A DNA stretch of 8,397 nucleotides, taken from an uncultured Acetatifactor sp. Its GTDB lineage: Bacteria > Bacillota > Clostridia > Lachnospirales > Lachnospiraceae. This document shows, piece by piece, positions 1-5,057 of this stretch. Numbering within the stretch: position 1 is the first letter of the stretch; the number at the start of each line of letters is the position of its first letter. The translations under genes were made by a program, and so were the position numbers. The notes beneath the pieces were generated by a model that saw only the letters and a list, made by a program, of their open reading frames with translations, had not been told where the DNA came from and searched no databases. Location of the stretch: NCBI GenBank assembly GCA_910585805.1, contig CAJUFB010000139.1, forward strand, positions 1 through 8,397. The letters are read 5' to 3'.

Positions 1-521
1 CGCATTAAGACACCCCAGATATCCTTTGACGGGAGTTTTAATACTTCATATTTCTTTGTGTCCGGCGTCCCGAATATAATTCCAAAATCAATCAGTCCTT
101 TATCCAGCTGCTCTTTGACAAAGACCGCATTGCCGCTGGAAATGTGGTAATGGATTCCGGGATAAAGTTTTTTTAAACTTCCGGCTGCTCTTGCCAGCAG
201 ACGCATACCATCTGTCTCCCCGGCACCGATATAGACATCTCCGATAACCACATTATCGGAACAGGCAATCTCATTTTCTGTTTTTTTTACCAGATCCAGA
301 ATTTCCTCAGCCCTTTTCCGGAGGATCATTCCCTCTTCCGTCAGTGTAACCTTGCGGGAACCCTTTGTGCCGCGAATCAGGAGCTGTTTTCCTAATTCTT
401 CTTCCATATTTTTAATCTGTGTGGAAAGAGTAGGCTGTGAGAGATGAAGGGACTCTGCAGCCCGTATGATGCTCTGTTCTCTTGCGATGGCAAGAAAGTA
501 TTGAAGTACCCGTATTTCCAT
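1..521 (-). CDS. LysR-type transcriptional regulator, N-terminal part (cut by window edge)
   Basis: Reading the minus strand from ATG 521-519 gives 173 residues with no stop before the window edge, so the C-terminal part of the usual ~290-300 residues is missing. Residues 1-60 form the LysR winged helix-turn-helix: MEIRVLQYFLAIAREQSI, then AAESLHLSQPTLSTQIKNME (recognition helix, about 21-40), then EELGKQLLIRG and KVTLTEEG. About 60-88 is the linker helix. From ~91 (VVIGDVYIGAG) the first lobe of the periplasmic-binding-like effector domain begins. A GGAGG lies at 530-526, only 4 bases before the ATG, which is short spacing; no better start exists because the HTH begins at residue 1. It is divergent to the 795-3382 operon and is the likely regulator of that operon and of itself. 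The inducer cannot be read from this part. Confidence 0.93.
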   Translation of the reverse strand, partial: MEIRVLQYFLAIAREQSIIRAAESLHLSQPTLSTQIKNMEEELGKQLLIRGTKGSRKVTLTEEGMILRKRAEEILDLVKKTENEIACSDNVVIGDVYIGAGETDGMRLLARAAGSLKKLYPGIHYHISSGNAVFVKEQLDKGLIDFGIIFGTPDTKKYEVLKLPSKDIWGVLM

Positions 522-534
522 ATTTCCTCCTTTT

Positions 535-572
535 TGCCCTGTTTTTTGGGCATTTAGGACGGCCCAGGCCGC
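535..572 (-). promoter_or_regulatory. Two-hairpin leader element, copy 3 (before lysR)
   Basis: Read on the minus strand: hairpin P1 GCGGC (572-568) / GCCGT (563-559), linker CCTAAA (558-553), then hairpin P2 TGCCC (552-548), 8-base loop, GGGCA (539-535), followed at once by AAAAGGAGG and the lysR ATG. P2, its loop length and the downstream purine tract match the copy at 1059-1098. P1 keeps pairing although its bases differ from ACACC/GGTGT in the other two copies, which is compensatory change. No T-run follows P2, so it is not a standard terminator. The linker is one base shorter than in the other copies, and the ATG in the element opens a frame that runs out of frame deep into lysR rather than stopping at its start. 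A member of the same family, but the most divergent copy. Confidence 0.5.
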
Positions 573-651
573 TTTCTCTTGCCACTTCGTGCCGATTCAC
601 CTTGTACCCGCAGGGTGGTTTCGCTCCTTATCGCCTATTTTAGTTAAAAAA

Positions 652-680
652 ATTCTATCATAAATTTCAATAGGTTTCAA
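652..680 (-). promoter_or_regulatory. Predicted sigma-A promoter of lysR
   Basis: Minus strand: -35 TTGAAA (680-675), 17-base spacer, -10 TAGAAT (657-652), with a predicted start near 645. Both hexamers are close to consensus and the spacing is ideal. The -35 lies inside the LysR box, so the regulator bound there would block its own promoter, the usual autorepression of this family. Confidence 0.65.
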
Positions 681-684
681 CTAT
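670..684. promoter_or_regulatory. LysR box (ATAG-N7-CTAT)
   Basis: A perfect 4+4 dyad ATAG-gtttcaa-CTAT that satisfies the T-N11-A rule for LysR-type binding sites (T671, A683). Its centre (677) is about 66 bases upstream of the start predicted for the rightward promoter, the classical recognition-site position, and it covers the -35 of the leftward lysR promoter. Location and form both fit binding by the regulator encoded at 1-521. Confidence 0.7.
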
Positions 685-707
685 AAAAACAGATTATATA
701 TAAATAT

Positions 708-736
708 TTGCTATTTTCTGCGCGTGGATTTATAGT
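708..736 (+). promoter_or_regulatory. Predicted sigma-A promoter of the flavoprotein operon
   Basis: Plus strand: -35 TTGCTA (708-713), 17-base spacer, -10 TATAGT (731-736), start expected near 743. The weak -35 fits a promoter needing activation from the LysR box upstream. An 8-bp inverted repeat, ATTTTCTG (713-720) and CAGAAAAT (742-749), brackets the -10 and could be a second regulator contact. Confidence 0.55.
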
Positions 737-794
737 TAAGTCAGAAAATCTACAGCAAGATGTGTAGTTATCAAATATGTCAGGGGGTGCAGGA

Positions 795-1034
795 ATGGTA
801 GCCATGAGAAGCAGGGAATCTGTCATACAGAATCTGGAGGATGCCGGATGTGAAACGGAACTGATCAGGGATTTTATGGGATGGTTTGATAAAGGACAGC
901 AGGCAAAGCAGCTGGAACTGCTGAAACATCAGAGGGAATATCTGCTTGGCAGGGTACACACGGATGAAAGAAGGATTTCCTGTCTGGATTATCTGATCTA
1001 TCAGATTCAGGGAAAGCCGACAGGAAAGAAATAG
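795..1034 (+). CDS. Small helical protein, like a stand-alone MerR C-terminal coiled coil
   Basis: A 79-residue soluble protein of unknown function with no signal peptide or membrane segment. Residues 7-35 look like a small helical bundle (SVIQNLEDAGC, ELIRDFMGWFDKG). Residues 38-72 form one long helix with the pattern LLKHQREYLLGRVH..ERRISCLDYLIYQI. That resembles the dimerising coiled coil at the C-terminus of MerR-family regulators (QR..L...I..L...LDYLDYKI), but there is no DNA-binding domain in front. ATG 795 is chosen because AGGGGG (782-787) lies 7 bases before it; ATG 777 has no ribosome binding site, and ATG 804 (with AGGA at 791-794) is a fair alternative. First gene of the operon facing lysR. 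The MerR likeness is inference from sequence pattern. Confidence 0.75.
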   Translation: MVAMRSRESVIQNLEDAGCETELIRDFMGWFDKGQQAKQLELLKHQREYLLGRVHTDERRISCLDYLIYQIQGKPTGKK

Positions 1035-1058
1035 GATAAAATCCAAGAGAAAGAGGGA

Positions 1059-1098
1059 ACACCCTTCAGGTGTACCTATATGCCCAAAAGGCCGGGCA
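1059..1098 (+). promoter_or_regulatory. Two-hairpin leader element, copy 1 (before flavoprotein 1)
   Basis: Hairpin P1 ACACC (1059-1063) / GGTGT (1069-1073) with a 5-base loop CTTCA; linker ACCTATA; hairpin P2 TGCCC (1081-1085) / GGGCA (1094-1098) with an 8-base loop; then AAAAGGAGG, the ribosome binding site of the next gene. Loop bases CTT (1064-1066) could pair with AAG (1088-1090), a possible kissing contact. Within it, ATG 1080 opens a 13-codon frame (MPKRPGKKEEKKK) whose TGA (1119-1121) overlaps the ATG of the following gene, with GGTG (1069-1072) in P1 as a possible ribosome binding site. The layout suggests control of translation start; no terminator T-run is present. A kissing-hairpin riboswitch (for example of the guanidine-IV type) is one idea that cannot be confirmed here. 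Confidence 0.6.
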
Positions 1099-1117
1099 AA
1101 AAGGAGGAAAAGAAAAA

Positions 1118-1657
1118 ATGAGCAAAAAAATATTAGTGATTTCGACCAGTATGAGAGCAAACAGCAATTCGGATATGCTGGCAGAGGCATTTGTGGGTGG
1201 AGCCAGAGAAGCGGGGCATGAAGTGGAAAAAGTGAGCCTGAAAAACAAATCCATCGGGTTCTGTAAAGGCTGCCTGGCCTGCCAGAAAACAGGAAGCTGT
1301 GTGATTCAGGATGATGCCGGAGAAATCGTGGAGAAGATGCTACATGCGGATGTGCTGGTATTTGCCACGCCTATTTACTACTATGAGATGAGCGGCCAAA
1401 TGAAAACCATGTTTGATCGGGCAAATCCTTTATATACGGCAGATTATGCGTATCGGGATGTGTATCTTCTGGCGACAGCGGCAGACGAGGACGAACATGC
1501 CATAGATGGGGCGAAGAAAGGTCTGGAGGGATTCATAGCCTGTTTTGAGAGGGCGCGTTTTGCAGGCTGCGTCTTTGCAGGCGGTGTGGACGCTCCGGGA
1601 ACAGTAAAGGAACATGGCAGTCTGGAAAAAGCCCATGAGATGGGGAGGCAGGTATGA
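1118..1657 (+). CDS. Iron-sulfur flavoprotein-like NAD(P)H:FMN reductase 1
   Basis: A 179-residue flavodoxin-fold protein of the NADPH-dependent FMN reductase / iron-sulfur flavoprotein superfamily, expected to be cytosolic and to pass electrons through FMN. KILVISTSMRANSNS (4-18) is the first strand and FMN phosphate loop; FATPIYYYEMSGQMKTMFDR (82-101) is the second flavin-contact region. C49-X2-C52-X2-C55-X5-C61 matches the compact 4Fe-4S motif of archaeal iron-sulfur flavoprotein, so a cluster is likely but not proven; related reductases keep a similar motif without a shown cluster. ATG 1118 is chosen because GGAGG (1103-1107) lies 10 bases upstream; a longer frame from GTG 1070 would translate the hairpin element and is rejected. 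The stop overlaps the next start (ATGA). The electron acceptor (quinone, nitro compound, oxygen species) is unknown. Confidence 0.9.
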   Translation: MSKKILVISTSMRANSNSDMLAEAFVGGAREAGHEVEKVSLKNKSIGFCKGCLACQKTGSCVIQDDAGEIVEKMLHADVLVFATPIYYYEMSGQMKTMFDRANPLYTADYAYRDVYLLATAADEDEHAIDGAKKGLEGFIACFERARFAGCVFAGGVDAPGTVKEHGSLEKAHEMGRQV

Positions 1658-2202
1658 AGATTTTAGTCTTAAACGGAAGTCCCCGCCCAAACGGGAATAC
1701 GGCAGCATTGGTGTCTGCTTTTGTGGAAGGCGCAAAAGAAAACGGGCATGAGATTACGGTAGTGCCGGTATGCCAAAAGAAGATTGCGGGCTGTCTGGCC
1801 TGCGAATACTGCCATACCAAAGGAGAGGGCAGGTGTATCCAGCAGGACGATATGCAGGAGATTTACCCGGTTCTCGCAGAGACAGAAATGATTGTGCTGG
1901 CATCCCCGGTGTATTACCACAGCTTTACCGGACAACTGCAATGTGCCATCAATCGTATTTATGCTCTGGATAAACCGGCAAATTTGAAAAAAGCGGCGCT
2001 GATTTTAAGTTCTGGAAGCGACAAGGTTTATGATGGGGCGATTTATGAATACCAGAACTCATTTCTGGATTATCTGAAACTGGAGGATATGGGAATTTTT
2101 ACAGCATATGACAAACAGAACAAATCGGAAGAAAAGCTGGAAGAATTGAAGCGATTTGGAAAAAGCCTGAAAAATATAGAAGAAAATCATAAGGAAGAAT
2201 GA
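1654..2202 (+). CDS. Iron-sulfur flavoprotein-like NAD(P)H:FMN reductase 2
   Basis: A 182-residue paralogue of the preceding gene with the same fold. MKILVLNGSPRPNGNTAAL (1-19) is the FMN phosphate loop in its classic GSPR.NGNT form. C47-X2-C50-X2-C53-X7-C61, followed by IQQDDM, is the compact cysteine motif; its last gap is two residues longer than in gene 1 but still within the range known for iron-sulfur flavoproteins. LASPVYYHSFTGQLQCAINR (82-101) is the second flavin segment. The C-terminus (154-182) is highly charged. The start overlaps the preceding stop by 4 bases, with GGGAGG (1643-1648) 5 bases ahead, so translation is probably coupled. Two adjacent but clearly diverged copies suggest a heterodimer or split substrate range; that part is inference. 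Confidence 0.9.
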   Translation: MKILVLNGSPRPNGNTAALVSAFVEGAKENGHEITVVPVCQKKIAGCLACEYCHTKGEGRCIQQDDMQEIYPVLAETEMIVLASPVYYHSFTGQLQCAINRIYALDKPANLKKAALILSSGSDKVYDGAIYEYQNSFLDYLKLEDMGIFTAYDKQNKSEEKLEELKRFGKSLKNIEENHKEE

Positions 2203-2215
2203 GGAGGAATTTAAA

Positions 2216-3382
2216 ATGTTAGGAAATTTCAGTTATTGTAATCCTACAAAATTATATTTCGGAGAGGATGCACTTTCCCATCTGCGTGAGGAACTTCCCA
2301 AGTATGGGAAAAATATCATGCTGGCTTACGGAGGCGGTTCCATCAAGAAAAACGGAATTTACGATCAGGTGACAGCTATTTTGCATGAGCATGGAAAGCA
2401 GATTTTTGAGGATGGGGGAGTGATGCCCAATCCTACTGTTGAAAAGCTGTATGAGGGATGTAAGATTGCCAGGGAGAATCATGTGGCTCTGATACTGGCT
2501 GTAGGCGGCGGTTCTGTGGCTGATTATGCCAAAGCCGTATCGGTATCCGCATATTGTGAGGAAGATCCCTGGGAGAAATACTATGTACGCATGGAGGATG
2601 TGGAAAATGAGATTATCCCTGTGGGAGTTGTCCTGACTATGGTTGGAACAGGCTCTGAAATGAACGGCGGAGCGGTGATTACCAATCCGAAAGCAAAAAT
2701 GAAAATTGGTCATGTATTCGGGGAGAATGTATTCCCGAAGTTTGCAGTCCTGAATCCGAAGTTTACTTATTCCTTACCGGGATACCAGATGCGGGCGGGC
2801 TTTTTCGACATTATGAGCCATATTCTGGAACAATATTTTTCAGGGGAAGATGACAACACCTCCGACTACATTATGGAAGGGCTTCTGCGCTCGCTGGTTC
2901 ACAGCACGAGGATCGCTGTGGATGATCCGGAGAACTATGAGGCACGCAGCAATATTATGTGGACGGCTACCTGGGCGTTGAATACTCTGACAGCCCAGGG
3001 AAAATCCACGGACTGGATGGTACATATGATCGGCCAGGCTGTGGGGGCTTATACCAACGCCACGCATGGCATGACATTATCTGCTGTATCCATACCGTAT
3101 TACAGGTATATTATGCCGGACGGTCTTGGGAAATTTACAAGATATGCAGTGAATGTATGGGGAGTAAGCACGGATGGAAAGACGCAGGAACAGGTTGCGG
3201 AAGAAGGGCTCCTGGCAATGGAAAAGTATATGAGAGAGATTGGCGTAGTCATGAATCTGGCGGAGCTTGGGGTGACAGAGGAAATGATTCCGGGAATCGT
3301 AGCGGCAACCCTGCCCATGACGGGCGGTTATAAAGTGATGGCTCCTGAGGATATCGAAGCAGTGCTGAAAACGAGCCTGTAA
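2216..3382 (+). CDS. Iron-containing alcohol dehydrogenase (butanol dehydrogenase / YqhD type)
   Basis: A 388-residue cytosolic group III alcohol dehydrogenase, full length for the family (YqhD and BdhA are about 387-390). It should interconvert aldehydes or ketones and alcohols. YGGGSIKKNGIYD (38-50) is the nucleotide site; the G-G-S pattern without an acidic residue is the form that favours NADPH. ILAVGGGSVADYAKA (93-107) is the second cofactor loop and VGTGSEMN (143-150) is conserved. All four metal ligands are visible: D198 and H202 in FFDIMSHILEQY, H270 in WMVHMIGQ, and H284 in NATHGMTL. GGAGG (2203-2207) sits 8 bases before the ATG and the gap to the preceding gene is 13 bases, so it is co-transcribed with the flavoproteins. 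A role in removing reactive aldehydes fits its neighbours. The metal may be Fe or Zn. Confidence 0.95.
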   Translation: MLGNFSYCNPTKLYFGEDALSHLREELPKYGKNIMLAYGGGSIKKNGIYDQVTAILHEHGKQIFEDGGVMPNPTVEKLYEGCKIARENHVALILAVGGGSVADYAKAVSVSAYCEEDPWEKYYVRMEDVENEIIPVGVVLTMVGTGSEMNGGAVITNPKAKMKIGHVFGENVFPKFAVLNPKFTYSLPGYQMRAGFFDIMSHILEQYFSGEDDNTSDYIMEGLLRSLVHSTRIAVDDPENYEARSNIMWTATWALNTLTAQGKSTDWMVHMIGQAVGAYTNATHGMTLSAVSIPYYRYIMPDGLGKFTRYAVNVWGVSTDGKTQEQVAEEGLLAMEKYMREIGVVMNLAELGVTEEMIPGIVAATLPMTGGYKVMAPEDIEAVLKTSL

Positions 3383-3383
3383 A

Positions 3384-3405
3384 GTTTAGAAATTGTTTAG
3401 ATATC
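3384..3405 (+). promoter_or_regulatory. 11-base-period direct repeat, candidate response regulator site
   Basis: GTTTAGAAATT directly followed by GTTTAGATATC, with a weaker third unit TTTGTGAAATC at 3406-3416. A period of one helical turn is how OmpR/PhoB-family dimers read DNA. Its place just upstream of the kinase-regulator operon suggests autoregulation by the regulator encoded at 5058-5759. Confidence 0.45.
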
Positions 3406-3411
3406 TTTGTG

Positions 3412-3482
3412 AAATCTTTTATCTCACCATGTTACACTTTCGTTTATCATGAGGAGCAAGCTACAGGTGAGATAAAAGATTT
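3412..3482. repeat. Perfect 17-bp inverted repeat with 37-base centre
   Basis: Left arm AAATCTTTTATCTCACC (3412-3428) and right arm GGTGAGATAAAAGATTT (3466-3482) are exact reverse complements; a G-U pair could extend the RNA stem by one. The right arm ends two bases before the kinase ribosome binding site. As RNA it would form a strong stem but lacks a T-run, so it is a poor terminator. As DNA it could be a paired operator around a -10 near 3445. It resembles no insertion sequence end that can be recognised. Confidence 0.85.
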
Positions 3483-3499
3483 TCAGGGAGAACGGGCAA

Positions 3500-4984
3500 G
3501 TGACGATTAAGAAAAAAATCAGATTATCCAATATCATGATGGTTCTGATACCGATTTTGTTTACCACAATCGTGCTGATTGTGTCTCTGAATACCTCTCT
3601 GGGCAGTTACTGGCATACTTTTATTGATATGTACAGCGATGAAAACGGCGTCCAGTTTGCCCAGAGCATGATCTACAACTATCAGCAGGAGCTTTGGGAA
3701 AACAACTGGGGGTATTGTCCGGAGATGGATGCCTGCCAGACAGAAATCCGGCACAGCGATGAGATGACCCATCTGGAAAATAAACTGTCTGGACTGGGAT
3801 ACCGCTTTATGATTACAAAGAACGGAGAAAGCATCTATTCCAACCTGTCCGAGACGGATTTGGAAACAGCGCGGTCTGTGGCGGGGGATGCCATTGACTA
3901 TGCGAAAATGCTGACAGCCAGCCGCTATGAGGTATCCGTCATCAAAAGTACCTTCTGGCATGGAGAAAGCATCTTCTGCATTACGGCTGTCCATCCCCAG
4001 GAAACCGATGGAACCATGGTGAATTACCTAAAAAGCATTATCCTGCGTTATCTGGCCGGAATTTTGCTTCTTTTTGTGGCACTGACCGTGTGTATCAATG
4101 GCATCCTCTCCTGGTGGATCTCCGGCAGTATTTTAAAGCCTCTTGGAAAATTGAGTCTTGGTACAAAGGAGATTCGGGAAGGGAATCTGGATACGCCCAT
4201 GCAGTATGAGAAAAAGGATGAGTTTGGCCAGGTATGCCGGGATTTTGATGAGATGCGCGCCTATCTGCAGGAATCCGTGCAGCAGCGGTTGAAGGATGAA
4301 AAACGCAGGCGGGATCTGATCACCGGAATTTCCCATGACCTTCGGACGCCTCTGACTACTATTATGGGATATCTGGACGGACTTCTGGAGGGCATTGCGG
4401 ATACCCCGGAAAAGAGGCTCCGGTATCTGCAGGCCATAAAGACAAGGACCGGGAACCTGGTCAGCCTTGTAGACAGCCTTTCCGAATACAGCAGGCTGGA
4501 TACCGGTTTCCGGTATCATATGGAAGAAACGGATTTCAGAGATTATGTGGAAAAGTATCTGGAACTTGTGCGCCCGGATATGGAAAACCAGCAGGTGCAG
4601 ACTGAATATTTCTGCGGAAAAGGCAGCTTTATGGTCCGGCTGGACAGGGAAGAATTTAAACGCATTTTTAATAATCTGTTTGCCAATACGGTGAGATACC
4701 GGAGAAAAGAAAATTCGAGAGTGATGATTTCCCTGAAACGGACACTGGAGGGAAACAATCTGGAACTGGTATTTCAGGATGATGGTCCTGGGGTTCCGGA
4801 AGAATGCCTGGAACAGATATTTGACAGTTTTTACCGGGTAGATGATTCCAGAAACAGCGTGGAAAAGGGAAGCGGCATCGGGCTGGCGGTAGTGAGGGAA
4901 ATCGTCCTCGGCCATGGGGGAACCATAAAGGCCGAAAACAGGGGAGGGCTGGCAGTGATTGTCGGCATCCCGGTTATAGATTGA
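3500..4984 (+). CDS. Membrane sensor histidine kinase (HAMP, HisKA, HATPase)
   Basis: A 494-residue two-component kinase. Membrane segment 1 covers about residues 12-32; an outside domain of ~145 residues (33-178) holds C73 and C79 (C-X5-C) plus C160; membrane segment 2 is about 180-207; HAMP follows (about 208-262, with PLGKLS and DEFGQV). The dimerisation helix has H279 in GISHDLRTPLTTIMGYLDG, the phosphorylated H-box of the HisKA type. The ATPase domain shows the N-box (FNNLFANTVRYR, 390-401), G1 DDGPG (427-431), F-box FDSFYR (441-446) and G2 GSGIGLAV (457-464). All catalytic motifs are intact. GTG 3500 is taken as start because AGGGAG (3485-3490) lies 9 bases ahead and the next ATG would cut into the first membrane helix. 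It lies upstream of its regulator, the reverse of the commoner order. The signal is unknown. Confidence 0.93.
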   Translation: MTIKKKIRLSNIMMVLIPILFTTIVLIVSLNTSLGSYWHTFIDMYSDENGVQFAQSMIYNYQQELWENNWGYCPEMDACQTEIRHSDEMTHLENKLSGLGYRFMITKNGESIYSNLSETDLETARSVAGDAIDYAKMLTASRYEVSVIKSTFWHGESIFCITAVHPQETDGTMVNYLKSIILRYLAGILLLFVALTVCINGILSWWISGSILKPLGKLSLGTKEIREGNLDTPMQYEKKDEFGQVCRDFDEMRAYLQESVQQRLKDEKRRRDLITGISHDLRTPLTTIMGYLDGLLEGIADTPEKRLRYLQAIKTRTGNLVSLVDSLSEYSRLDTGFRYHMEETDFRDYVEKYLELVRPDMENQQVQTEYFCGKGSFMVRLDREEFKRIFNNLFANTVRYRRKENSRVMISLKRTLEGNNLELVFQDDGPGVPEECLEQIFDSFYRVDDSRNSVEKGSGIGLAVVREIVLGHGGTIKAENRGGLAVIVGIPVID

Positions 4985-4992
4985 GAGAAGAA

Positions 4993-5032
4993 ACACCACA
5001 AGGGTGTACCTTTATGCCTTGGAATACGGGCA
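4993..5032 (+). promoter_or_regulatory. Two-hairpin leader element, copy 2 (between kinase and regulator)
   Basis: Hairpin P1 ACACC (4993-4997) / GGTGT (5003-5007), loop ACAAG; linker ACCTTTA; hairpin P2 TGCCT (5015-5019) / GGGCA (5028-5032) with one U-G pair and an 8-base loop. Every spacing equals that of copy 1 at 1059-1098, and GGTGTACCTWTATGCC is shared, although loops and flanks differ. ATG 5014 opens a 14-codon frame (MPWNTGKDKERNQL) whose TAA (5056-5058) shares its last A with the regulator ATG; GGGTG (5002-5006) could serve as its ribosome binding site. The regulator itself has only a weak AAAGGA (5042-5047), so coupling to this small frame is plausible. Confidence 0.6.
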
Positions 5033-5057
5033 AGGATAAGGAAAGGAATCAGCTGTA

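Larger units (their letters stand above)
522..794. promoter_or_regulatory. Divergent control region between lysR and the flavoprotein operon
   Basis: This 273-base region holds no convincing protein gene. From left to right it contains the lysR ribosome binding site, a two-hairpin leader element on the minus strand (535-572), a GC-rich stretch with a further small hairpin (ACCC-TGC-GGGT, read on the minus strand, about 607-617), the AT-rich promoter core 640-740 with back-to-back promoters sharing one LysR box, and a short leader before the small protein at 795. The lysR transcript would carry a leader of about 124 bases, long enough for post-transcriptional control. Confidence 0.75.
3383..3499 (+). 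promoter_or_regulatory. Control region of the two-component operon
   Basis: A 117-base gap between the dehydrogenase stop and the kinase start. GTTTAGA occurs twice at an 11-base interval (3384-3390, 3395-3401), the spacing of tandem half-sites for OmpR/PhoB-type regulators. A large inverted repeat follows (3412-3482). A plausible -10 is TATCAT (3445-3450), without a good -35, as in activator-dependent promoters; an alternative is TTTTAT at 3417-3422. AGGGAG (3485-3490) is the kinase ribosome binding site. No T-tailed terminator closes the upstream operon. Confidence 0.5.

Noticed and set aside
412..600. Minus-strand frame of 62 codons upstream of and overlapping lysR
   Set aside because: It starts at a GTG without a well-placed ribosome binding site, runs through the leader hairpins and out of frame into the clearly real lysR gene; its basic composition reflects the A/G-rich leader.
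777..794. Start of the small protein at ATG 777
   Set aside because: No ribosome binding site precedes it, whereas ATG 795 has AGGGGG at 7 bases.
1059..1098. Firm assignment of the leader element to a named riboswitch class
   Set aside because: The two-hairpin form recalls small kissing-loop riboswitches, but I cannot confirm the consensus from memory, the loop pairing is weak in two copies, and the downstream genes are not classic targets.
1070..1117. N-terminal extension of flavoprotein 1 from GTG 1070
   Set aside because: It would translate the repeated hairpin element, while ATG 1118 has a strong GGAGG and begins exactly at the flavodoxin first strand.
780..1254. Minus-strand frames opposite the small protein and flavoprotein 1
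   Set aside because: Leucine/phenylalanine-rich shadows of A/G-rich coding DNA, without ribosome binding sites or domains.
3412..3482. Rho-independent terminator for the dehydrogenase operon
   Set aside because: The stem is long but AU-rich, the loop is 37 bases and no T-run follows on either strand.
3412..3482. Invertible promoter (phase switch)
   Set aside because: The 37-base centre is much shorter than usual invertible segments and no recombinase gene is nearby; kept only as a minor option in the findings.
4133..4999. Long minus-strand frame (288 codons) opposite the kinase
   Set aside because: It mirrors a full-length kinase with all motifs intact; the reverse frame shows no recognisable domain or coherent hydrophobic pattern.
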